A DNA stretch of 18,544 bases. Origin: CAZVWJ01 sp964631325. Its GTDB lineage: Bacteria; T1Sed10-126. How positions within the stretch are numbered: position 1 is the first letter of the stretch; each line of letters opens with the position of its first letter. Positions 4,877 to 11,791 of this stretch are shown one piece after another. Below the pieces are notes generated by a model. It was not told the origin of the DNA. It made no database searches and worked only from the letters and a program-made list of their open reading frames with translations. A program made the translations under genes and the position numbers. Where the stretch lies: assembly GCA_964631325.1 (NCBI GenBank), contig CAZVWJ010000051.1, positions 1-18,544 on the forward strand, given 5' to 3'.

Positions 4877-6883
4877 TTAAAGGGTAAAATCTTCGCCGGT
4901 TATTTCTTCTATTTTATCACGATAGCTTGCGGCGAGTTCAAACTCAAGGTCTTCGGCCGCTTCTTCCATGGCTTTAATTAATTCTTCGACTTTTTTGTCG
5001 CGATCCTCAAACTGTTCAATGATTTCTTCCGATTTATCCTCCCCTTTTTTTCCGACAGGCAACCGTTCACTGATTTCTTTCTCAATAGTTTCGGGTTCAA
5101 TATCATGTTTCTCATTATATTCGAGCTGGCGTTCGCGTCTTCTTCCGGTTTCCTCAATTGCCGCTTCCATAGCGGGCGTGACTTCGTCGGCGTACATAAT
5201 AACTCTTCCCTGGACATTCCGAGCGGTCCGGCCAATCATCTGGATCAAAGTAGTAGCCGAACGGAGAAAGCCGGTCCGGTCGGCGTCCATTATTGCAACC
5301 AGTGAAACCTCGGGTAAATCAAGTCCCTCACGGAGCAGGTTAATGCCAACTAAAACATCAAACTTACCCTGGCGGAGTTTTCGGAGGATCTTAGAACGAT
5401 CCAGGGTATTGACTTCAGAATGTAAATATTGAACTTTAAACCCCATTGTGAGCAGATAATCGGTGAGATTTTCCGCCAAACGTTTAGTCAGGGTTGTAAC
5501 CAGGACCCGCCGGCCAGCGTCAACTTCCTCCTGGATTTCATCCATCAAATCGTCTACCTGGTTCCGAGTGGGTTTAACTTCAATCGGAGGATCAACGAGC
5601 CCGGTGGGCCGGACAATCTGTTCCACCACCTGCCGACTATGACTGCGTTCGAAATCATCGGGGGTTGCAGAGACAAAGACCGTCTGGCCCGATTTTTCTC
5701 GAAATTCTTCAAATTCCAGGGGGCGGTTGTCAAAAGCGGAAGGAAGTCTGAAACCGTGTTCAACGAGTTTTTCCTTCCGGGATCGATCACCGGCAATCAT
5801 TGCCCGCAATTGAGGTATAGTCTGGTGTGATTCATCGATAAAAGTAAGATAATCGTCGGGAAAATAGTCCAGCAGGGTATAGGGGGGCTCACCTGGGTTT
5901 CGACCGTCAAGATGGCGGGAATAGTTTTCAATCCCATTTACATAGCCAACCTCCTGGAGCATCTCCAGGTCATACTCAGTTCGACTGCGAATACGCTCAG
6001 CGGCCAGATTTTTATCCCGCTCGAGTAATTCCTGCTCCCATTCCTCAAGTTCGGCTCGAATACTATTGATCGCCCGCTGTTTTCTGTCCTCATCGAGGAC
6101 AAAATGATTGGCGGGATAAATAACAGCTTCGTCAATCTGTTGTTTTATTTCTCCGGTCAGGGGATCCACTTCCTCCAGGTTTTCAATCTCGTCGTCAAAC
6201 ATTTCCAGCCGCAGGGCATTGTCCCGATAGGCGGGAAAAATTTCAATAATATCACCGCGGCTGCGAAATGTCCCCTGTTTAAAATCAACGTCATTTCTTT
6301 CGTATTGCAAGGTCAGCAATCGACTGAATAAATCGCGGCGCGGAAACTCATCACCACCGGAAAGGGGCAAAATCATTTTTTTGTAGGAGGTAGGGGAACC
6401 AAGGCCGTAAATGGCCGAAACGCTGGCGACAACAATAACGTCACGGCGACGCATCAAAGCGGTAGTGGCAGAGAGACGCAACCGATCAATTTCATCGTTA
6501 ATCGAGGAATCTTTTTCAATATAAGTATCGGACTGTGGAACGTAGGCTTCGGGCTGGTAGTAGTCGTAGAAACTGACAAAATACTCGACCGCGGCTTCGG
6601 GAAAAAAGCTGCTGAACTCATTGTAAAGCTGTCCGGCGAGGGTTTTGTTATGGGAAAGAACAAGGGTGGGTCTCTGGACCTGTTCAATCACCGAAGCCAT
6701 AGTAAAGGTTTTACCGCTACCGGTAACGCCGAGGAGAGTCTGATCGTCGAAGCCATTCTGCAAACCCCGGGAAAGCTCTTCAATCGCCCGGGGCTGATCA
6801 CCCTCCGGCTCGAAATCACTAACCAGGTCAAATTCTTTTTCCCGGCGGGAAGGTTCGATAATTTCAGCTTGCGAATCAGCCAC
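4877..6883 (-). CDS. uvrB: excinuclease ABC subunit B
   Basis: UvrB is the damage-verifying helicase-like subunit of nucleotide excision repair: it is loaded by UvrA, then recruits UvrC. The 668-residue product is full length. Walker A GVTGSGKT is at 52-59, the beta-hairpin that threads into DNA is in YFVSFYDYYQPEAYVPQSDT (101-120), and the DESH Walker B box is at 350-353. Helicase motif VFVSATP is at 402-408 and the QMIGRTARN helicase motif VI lies in the second half. A UVR domain that binds UvrC closes the protein (about 630-665). It starts with GTG, preceded by GGAGTG at a spacing of seven. It is separated from trkH by a terminator, and the usual neighbour uvrA is not in the window. The stop codon sits at the edge of the 4683-4875 element. 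Confidence 0.97.
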   Translation of the reverse strand: MADSQAEIIEPSRREKEFDLVSDFEPEGDQPRAIEELSRGLQNGFDDQTLLGVTGSGKTFTMASVIEQVQRPTLVLSHNKTLAGQLYNEFSSFFPEAAVEYFVSFYDYYQPEAYVPQSDTYIEKDSSINDEIDRLRLSATTALMRRRDVIVVASVSAIYGLGSPTSYKKMILPLSGGDEFPRRDLFSRLLTLQYERNDVDFKQGTFRSRGDIIEIFPAYRDNALRLEMFDDEIENLEEVDPLTGEIKQQIDEAVIYPANHFVLDEDRKQRAINSIRAELEEWEQELLERDKNLAAERIRSRTEYDLEMLQEVGYVNGIENYSRHLDGRNPGEPPYTLLDYFPDDYLTFIDESHQTIPQLRAMIAGDRSRKEKLVEHGFRLPSAFDNRPLEFEEFREKSGQTVFVSATPDDFERSHSRQVVEQIVRPTGLVDPPIEVKPTRNQVDDLMDEIQEEVDAGRRVLVTTLTKRLAENLTDYLLTMGFKVQYLHSEVNTLDRSKILRKLRQGKFDVLVGINLLREGLDLPEVSLVAIMDADRTGFLRSATTLIQMIGRTARNVQGRVIMYADEVTPAMEAAIEETGRRRERQLEYNEKHDIEPETIEKEISERLPVGKKGEDKSEEIIEQFEDRDKKVEELIKAMEEAAEDLEFELAASYRDKIEEITGEDFTL

Positions 6884-6950
6884 AAATAGTCACTCCGATC
6901 CAAATAAGAAAAGTTCACTAATTGGCACATATCTACGGGGATTAAAGTTC

Positions 6951-7003
6951 AAAAACAAAAAAAATGGACAGGACTTACTGGATTGACGGGATTAAGTCCT
7001 GCC
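6951..7003 (-). terminator. intrinsic terminator after the 418-bp element
   Basis: On the minus strand GGCAGGACTTA pairs with TAAGTCCTGTCC (7003-6993 with 6977-6966, 15-nt loop) and is followed at once by ATTTTTTTTTGTTTTTG. It would end transcripts coming from trkAH through the structured element, and insulates uvrB, which then needs its own promoter in 6884-6950 (a TTGAAC is seen just after the T tract, with no good -10). Confidence 0.85.
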
Positions 7004-7037
7004 GATCTTGTCAAACCTAAATTGAGCGATTGTTATC

Positions 7038-7166
7038 GAAGAACACATAACTCTCCGGATTCATTCTCGCAGCCATCCCGGCTGCTCTGAGGTATGTATT
7101 CCTCAATACGAACCCCTCCTGGGTTCAGAGGAATACAAAAATCCACCGGAGAGCAATATGTTCTTC
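7038..7166 (-). ncRNA. unrecognised three-stem structured motif, copy 1
   Basis: Outer 21-position stem 7038-7058/7146-7166 (GAAGAACA...CTCTCCGG) has 18 Watson-Crick pairs; two of the three remaining positions become G-U pairs only in minus-strand RNA. Read on the minus strand: GGATTT, hairpin P2 (GTATTCCTC/GAGGAATAC outside, GAACCC/GGGTTC inside, loop AGGAG), ACCTCAG, hairpin P3 (GCAGCC/GGCTGC, loop GGGAT), GAGAATGA. Linkers equal those of copies 2 and 3 while stem sequences differ. Confidence 0.5.
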
Positions 7167-7177
7167 TCTTCACCGCT

Positions 7178-7415
7178 ATGGTGAGGATGTAAGATGTCCT
7201 GTTTCTGGATTTATACAGCCCTGTATTGGGCCGCAGGAGGCGGTCCAGGAGCTGTATACCTCGGTGACGATACGACCGGGGAGTCCCCGGGGACGTATCC
7301 AATGTACGGCTTTTGGCCAGAATAACATTGACCTTATCTATAACCGTAGTTGAGACAGCCTCAATGACTAATTGCGAGAATGATAGAAACAGGTGATATC
7401 TTGCAGACTCACCAT
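7178..7415 (+). ncRNA. unrecognised three-stem structured motif, copy 2 (long P3)
   Basis: Outer stem in three blocks: ATGGTGAG (7178-7185) with CTCACCAT (7408-7415), AAGAT (7191-7195) with ATCTT (7398-7402), CCTGTTTCT (7198-7206) with AGAAACAGG (7385-7393). Then on the plus strand GGATTT, P2 (TATACAGC/GCTGTATA with inner CCGC-AGGAG-GCGG), ACCTCGG, and GCGAGAATGA at 7374-7383. The P3 hairpin of the other copies is replaced by about 105 nt holding hairpins of its own (GATACG/CGTATC 7269-7299, CAATGT/ACATTG 7300-7330, TTGAG/CTCAA 7350-7364). Confidence 0.5.
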
Positions 7416-7467
7416 AAAATCACTCAATTTAGGTCAAATAAGATAGTTTTGAGCAGTGAAAATAATT

Positions 7468-8958
7468 TTAACTGCGCCAGTAGGCGGGAGTAAAGATAAT
7501 GAGAACGGTAAAGATTTCCAGGCGGCCCAGCCACATTAGGACGATAAGGATCAGCTTAGAGAAACGGGATAATTCCAAATAATTATCGAAAGGACCAAAT
7601 ACCCCAAAACCGGGACCAATATTGCCCAGCGAAGCTGCAACAGCACTCATAATTTCCATGGGGGATAATTTCAGACCCGTCAATAGAGCATCCAGTTCGA
7701 TCAGGAGGGTGCCCAGCAGGAATATTGAAAAATAAGTAAGAATCATAATAATTATATTGCGAACGGTTTTTTCCTTAATTACCTTTTTACCCAATCTCAA
7801 GGGACGGACTGCATCGGGGTGAATAGTGGTAAAAAGCTGGCGAAATACAGATTTTATTCCGACCAGCCACCGAATAACTTTAATGCCCCCACCAGTGCTC
7901 CCGGCACAGCCACCGATGAACATCACGATAAACAGCAGAGTTAAAGCAAAGCCGCTCCAACCGGCAAAATCGGCGCTGGCGTAGCCGGTGGTGGTAATTA
8001 TCGTAAGCACCTGGAAAAGACTGTGGCGCCAGGTTTCAAGCTGGAGCCAGGCGGGAAATTGAACAACCAGAGCAAGAAAAAGGAGAAAGACGAAAAGAAG
8101 GACAAAACCAAAATAAAGGCGAAATTCCTTGTTTTTGTAAAGGAAGGCGAACCGTCCGGAAAATGCCCACCAGAGGAGGGCAAAGTTAGTACCGGCGAGG
8201 AACATAAAAGGGATAATTGCCCACTGGACCGCCGGAGAAAAAGCGGCGATCCCAATTGCTTCGGTAGAGAACCCGCCGGTGGGCAGAGTGGTAAAAGCGT
8301 GAGCGACGGAGCGATACAGCCCCATCAACGGAGCAGAGCCGGTCAGATGAAGTGAATAAAGGATAGCAGCTTCCAGTATAGTAAGCAGAAGGTAAACAAA
8401 CCACAACCGCCGGGCCGTAACCACAATTCGCGGAGCCAGCTTTTCAACGGAAGGGCCGGGGGCTTCGGCTTCCATTAGCTGAATTCCACCAATGGAGAGC
8501 TTGGGTAAAATTGCCACAGCCAATACTACAATTCCCATGCCACCGAGCCACTGGCTGAGTTGACGCCACATCATCAGGGCGGCAGAGTGTTTTTCCAGGG
8601 AAATGTCCCCCATCACAGTGGCACCGGTAGTAGTAAACCCGCTCATGCTCTCGAAAAGAGCATTAACCGGGGAAGCCACCGTTCCCCGGGCGGCAAAAAT
8701 ATAAGGAAGGCTTCCAATTATCGCAACGATAAGCCAGGTAAAGCAGACAAGCAAAAAACCGTCCCGGGTAGTCAGGGAAGGGTTATTTTCCAATTGCTGG
8801 AGTAAAACTCCAATAGACATAGTGAGGAAAATTGTCCCGACAAAGGCGATGATATCTCCCCCGGTCCAGAAAGCAATCCCCAGGGGAATCAGCATAGGGA
8901 TAGAGAGCCAGAACAAAATTGAGCCAATCAGGCTAAAAACGCTGCGGTAATCAACCAT
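7468..8958 (-). CDS. trkH: Trk potassium uptake protein, membrane subunit TrkH
   Basis: A 496-residue inner-membrane channel of the SKT superfamily, which moves K+ (some members Na+ with K+) and is gated by TrkA. The four pore loops with the selectivity-filter glycine are visible: TTTGAT (109-114), LPTGGFST (225-232), TTTGYAS (322-328) and SLGNIGPGF (443-451). The intramembrane gating region after the third filter carries GGCAGSTGGGIK (349-360), as in the family. About ten to twelve hydrophobic segments flank these. The ATG follows the trkA stop by 2 bp, so the two are translated together; upstream AAGG is very close, which fits coupling. Potassium uptake is a main osmoadaptation route in salt-in halophiles, in keeping with the acidic proteins here. 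Confidence 0.96.
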   Translation of the reverse strand: MVDYRSVFSLIGSILFWLSIPMLIPLGIAFWTGGDIIAFVGTIFLTMSIGVLLQQLENNPSLTTRDGFLLVCFTWLIVAIIGSLPYIFAARGTVASPVNALFESMSGFTTTGATVMGDISLEKHSAALMMWRQLSQWLGGMGIVVLAVAILPKLSIGGIQLMEAEAPGPSVEKLAPRIVVTARRLWFVYLLLTILEAAILYSLHLTGSAPLMGLYRSVAHAFTTLPTGGFSTEAIGIAAFSPAVQWAIIPFMFLAGTNFALLWWAFSGRFAFLYKNKEFRLYFGFVLLFVFLLFLALVVQFPAWLQLETWRHSLFQVLTIITTTGYASADFAGWSGFALTLLFIVMFIGGCAGSTGGGIKVIRWLVGIKSVFRQLFTTIHPDAVRPLRLGKKVIKEKTVRNIIIMILTYFSIFLLGTLLIELDALLTGLKLSPMEIMSAVAASLGNIGPGFGVFGPFDNYLELSRFSKLILIVLMWLGRLEIFTVLIIFTPAYWRS

Positions 8959-8960
8959 CC

Positions 8961-10307
8961 TTATTTAACACTTTCAGCGATATCTTCGGCCACGTCCGCG
9001 GGGGCAAGAATTACGAGGCGATCGCCAGGAATTATTTCAGTATCACCCCGAGGGGTAAGCACTTCCTCGCCGCGAATAATAGCCCCAACAGTCATTTGAT
9101 CGTAAAGGGAAGAAATACTCTTCTGAAGCGGCTGATTAGCAAGTGAACTATTTTCTTTGATCCGGAGTTCAAAAACCGTGCCCCGGTGGTGTTCAATACT
9201 GGTTATATTTTGGGCAAAATCAACCTTTATATGGCGAATTATTTCTTCCGCCACTTCATCACGGGGATTAACAACAAGATCGACAGCAGTGGATTCAAAC
9301 AGGTCCACGTATTGTTTTTCCCGAACGATTGAAACGACCTGGGGAATACCGTGTTGTTTAGCCAACAGGGAAACAAGCAAATTTTCCTGTTCGCTGGGCA
9401 GAGCAACCACAGCCATGTCAGTGCGGCCAAAATTTTCTCTTTCCCAGAGACCCGACTCAGAAGCATCACCTTCGAGGACAAGTGCCTCAGGCAAATTTTC
9501 GGCGAGAAAACGAGCGCGGGTGTTATCTTTCTCAATTACCCGCAAATTGAGGTGATGTTTCTCCAACTGACGAGCAATCTGATAACCAAACTTACCCCCA
9601 CCAAAAAGAAGCAAATCATTAATTTCACTGTCCACCTCAACCGGATTAATTTTTCTCCCAAAATCCTGGACCCGCTCCGGCGGTCCGATAACCACCAATC
9701 GATCGTCAATTTCAATAGTATCCTGACCACGGGGGAAGATCATCTCGTCGTCCCGAAAAATAGCGCCAAAAGTAAGTTCTTCAAAGCGGTCAGCTTCCAT
9801 AACCTTCTTTCCGGCCACCTGACTTGACTCAGGTATTTCATAGACTGCCATCTGGACTTTACCACCGGCAAAATTTTCCACTTCCCTGGCGGTCTGACGG
9901 CGGGAACGATAAGAGATTAACCGGGTAATCGTCCGAGCGGAGAGAAGGGCCCGGCCCAACATTAAATCGACCCCAAAAACGCCCCGGGATTTATTCCAGG
10001 TTTTAACGTAATCCGTGTTAGTAACCCGGGCGATGGTAAAAACGTCCGAATTAAGTTTGGCAGTATTGCAGACGATAAGGTTCGTCTGATCGAGGTCAGT
10101 AGTCGCCAACAAAATATCCGCAGTTTCTACCCCGGCTTCAGTAAGAACCTCCTGCTCGGTGGCATCCCCCCGAGTGACATCAATTTCATAGGGGACCTGT
10201 TCCAGGTTATCAGTATCATAATCCACAACGTGCAACTCGTGGTCGGAGACAAGTTCCACAGCCACGGCACGACCGACCTGACCGGCCCCGACAACAATAA
10301 TTTTCAT
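8961..10307 (-). CDS. trkA: Trk potassium channel regulator TrkA (two RCK units)
   Basis: A 448-residue cytoplasmic, nucleotide-binding gating subunit for TrkH. It has the double arrangement RCK-N, RCK-C, RCK-N, RCK-C: first Rossmann motif GAGQVG (7-12) with acidic residues VVDYD (27-31), second GGGKFG (236-241) with VIEKD (257-261). The RCK-C parts end in RLVVIGPP (203-210) and RLVILAP near the C-terminus, and both contain the PRG...I..DDR/GDR type pattern. The length equals that of enterobacterial TrkA. The start ATG has only a weak GGATTG site. The 258-bp gap upstream holds a palindromic repeat but no clear promoter. Confidence 0.96.
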   Translation of the reverse strand: MKIIVVGAGQVGRAVAVELVSDHELHVVDYDTDNLEQVPYEIDVTRGDATEQEVLTEAGVETADILLATTDLDQTNLIVCNTAKLNSDVFTIARVTNTDYVKTWNKSRGVFGVDLMLGRALLSARTITRLISYRSRRQTAREVENFAGGKVQMAVYEIPESSQVAGKKVMEADRFEELTFGAIFRDDEMIFPRGQDTIEIDDRLVVIGPPERVQDFGRKINPVEVDSEINDLLLFGGGKFGYQIARQLEKHHLNLRVIEKDNTRARFLAENLPEALVLEGDASESGLWERENFGRTDMAVVALPSEQENLLVSLLAKQHGIPQVVSIVREKQYVDLFESTAVDLVVNPRDEVAEEIIRHIKVDFAQNITSIEHHRGTVFELRIKENSSLANQPLQKSISSLYDQMTVGAIIRGEEVLTPRGDTEIIPGDRLVILAPADVAEDIAESVK

Positions 10308-10483
10308 ATCAAATCAATCCTAATAAAAACTAAATTTACGGAAGGAGGCTCAAAACTTTGAAATTACTCTTCCTCCGTGACGGGAGAAGATACAGCTGGG
10401 GGTAAAAAAAGATTTTTAGAGTCAATTTACCTCACCAGGAGCGGGTTTCCCCCTCACCTTAATAAAGCGTACGCGTCACAGGT

Positions 10484-10504
10484 CCTCTCCCACCGGGGGA
10501 GAGG
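10484..10504. repeat. CCTCTCCC palindrome between trkA and the upstream gene
   Basis: CCTCTCCC (10484-10491) and GGGAGAGG (10497-10504) with a 5-nt loop. Preceded by CCCCCTCACCTT and AATAAAGCGTACGCGTCACA, a neighbourhood that recurs, diverged, before the 11744 palindrome and (inverted) after the 14696 palindrome. The rest of 10308-10565 shows only a weak hairpin near 10368-10390. There is no T tract, so it is treated as a dispersed repeat rather than a terminator. Confidence 0.6.
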
Positions 10505-10565
10505 AAATTCGTTTTGGGATTATGGAGGAAATTAGGCCATCCAAAATGGTAAAAACGAGTAAGAG

Positions 10566-11558
10566 TTAGCCAAAAATATAATAAGCAGCTATGGCAAGCA
10601 AGATAAAGATCATTCCCAGCCCGAAGAATATCGAAGAAATTAAAAAAATGTCCAGCCCATCCTCGTCTTTTTTCAGCTCACCAACAGGTTTAACTGTTTC
10701 TTTTTTGTAAACAAATCCATTCCCGTGAAAGTTTCCGGGAATGTTTACCTTAACTTCCACGTAATCATCAGATTGGCCATCAAAATCCCCGGGTAACTTC
10801 GGATCAATTTCAACAGATTCCACAGCAGCCTCAATCGGTTTAGTGGCTTTATCATGCCGTTCAGATTGCAATTCATCGGGAAATTGTTCGGATAGTTCCC
10901 CAACCACCCGGACATAAATTTCATCGCCGGGAACTAGATCAGTCGGTTCAATTCCCTTCAGGGGGATGGTGACAATAGATATCCTATGGTAATTTACGTC
11001 TTTCTCCGCCTCGCGGTTTTTACTCTTTTCCCGGAGGTCCTCCGAATCCTGTTCTTTAATTTTACCGTTAGTCCCCTTCTCCAGGGCCCCCGGTGGTAGT
11101 GATTGACCATTAACATTAAAACTCTTAGTCCCCTTACGAATTACTCGAGAAAGCAATTCGCCAACCAAGCTTTTAAATTCTTGCTCTTCCTGCCTGCGTA
11201 AGATCTCCCCCAGCCGGGAGAAATTATCTTCTCCAAAGAAAAATTCTTTGAAGGAGTCTTTAACCAGTTTTTCTGTAGAGTGAGTTACGTCACCGTGTAC
11301 ACCTGACTTTGCCTGCACATCCTGCTGAAAAGAAAGGGGCTTTGCGGCAGTATTAAAATCGGAAATTTCTTCTTCATTATTAAAGAGGGAAAGGGAAAAA
11401 CCACGAAAGGATTGTTCTTCCGGCCGAATTTCCAGATAAACAGCCCCGGCCAAATTTTCTCGCTGACCACTAAAAGTCCCCCAGAGCAGAAATAAAGGAT
11501 TATCCTCCTCGGACCCGCGAGGGGGAAGAACACTAACTTTACTAGCCTGTGCACACAT
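10566..11558 (-). CDS. unknown protein with C-terminal membrane anchor
   Basis: A 330-residue protein I do not recognise. Most of it is soluble and charged, with an acidic central region rich in E, K and D (about 95-200), a beta-rich part around IVTIPLKGIEPTDLVPGDEI, and one hydrophobic helix at the very end (about 303-330, FLISSIFFGLGMIFILLAIA). The start is unclear: ATG at 11558 lacks a ribosome site. The residues over the start, ending MCAQA-SKVS, look like the end of a signal peptide, and the frame stays open for 11 codons upstream (with LPVLF) before a TGA, but holds no ATG, GTG or TTG. If a signal peptide is real it would be an exported, membrane-anchored protein, matching the lipoprotein genes upstream. 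Possibly an N-terminal frameshift. Confidence 0.6.
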   Translation of the reverse strand: MCAQASKVSVLPPRGSEEDNPLFLLWGTFSGQRENLAGAVYLEIRPEEQSFRGFSLSLFNNEEEISDFNTAAKPLSFQQDVQAKSGVHGDVTHSTEKLVKDSFKEFFFGEDNFSRLGEILRRQEEQEFKSLVGELLSRVIRKGTKSFNVNGQSLPPGALEKGTNGKIKEQDSEDLREKSKNREAEKDVNYHRISIVTIPLKGIEPTDLVPGDEIYVRVVGELSEQFPDELQSERHDKATKPIEAAVESVEIDPKLPGDFDGQSDDYVEVKVNIPGNFHGNGFVYKKETVKPVGELKKDEDGLDIFLISSIFFGLGMIFILLAIAAYYIFG

Positions 11559-11673
11559 AAACAGAACGGGAAGTTTGTCTACTCCCCAGACTCACCACCC
11601 GGTGTTGAAAATTTATGCCCGGGCACACCATTTTTCCAGGCATTCCTGAAGCACCAGTTAAGAAAAAATAATT

Positions 11674-11784
11674 GTAACTACTCACCTCAACTTTTCACCT
11701 TCTCTCTAATAGCGCGTAGGCACTACAAGCCCTGTCCATCAAGCTCTCTCCACACCTGGGGAGAGAGGATAGGTGAGTAACTAC
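11674..11784. repeat. palindromic repeat block with CTCTCTCC core
   Basis: The core CTCTCTCC (11744-11751) pairs with GGAGAGAG (11760-11767). An outer inverted repeat, GTAACTACTCACCT (11674-11687) with AGGTGAGTAACTAC (11771-11784), matches at 12 of 14 positions and brackets the block. The block sits between the OmpA lipoprotein gene and the unknown 330-residue gene. Confidence 0.6.
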
Positions 11785-11791
11785 AAATAAT

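Larger units (their letters stand above)
7016..7433. mobile_element. 418-bp non-coding element with terminal inverted repeats (MITE-like)
   Basis: Terminal repeats CCTAAATTGAGCGAT (7016-7030) and ATCACTCAATTTAGG (7419-7433) match at 14 of 15 positions. The element is flanked by a perfect 5-bp direct repeat TCAAA (7011-7015 and 7434-7438), as left by transposition. Almost all of the inside is paired: two copies of a three-stem motif face each other (7038-7166 and 7178-7415). No plausible protein is encoded; the minus-strand reading frame through it is a by-product. It fills the gap between trkH and the terminator before uvrB. Alternatives are a structured 3' UTR or an independent ncRNA. Confidence 0.55.

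Noticed and set aside
7033..7302. 89-codon minus-strand open frame inside the 418-bp element
   Set aside because: It runs through stems of the structured motif, has no ribosome site and an unlikely composition (RNRTSY, PGTPRSYRHR); its openness follows from the palindromic sequence.
7016..7433. Known large RNAs such as RNase P, tmRNA, OLE or a group II intron
   Set aside because: No conserved RNase P core, no CCA-type end or tag frame of tmRNA, no domain V sequence, and no OLE-associated gene beside it. A covariance search was not possible here, so this is rejection by eye.
7016..7433. c-di-AMP (ydaO) riboswitch controlling the Trk genes
   Set aside because: The element lies downstream of trkH, not upstream of trkA, and none of the ydaO consensus segments are seen.
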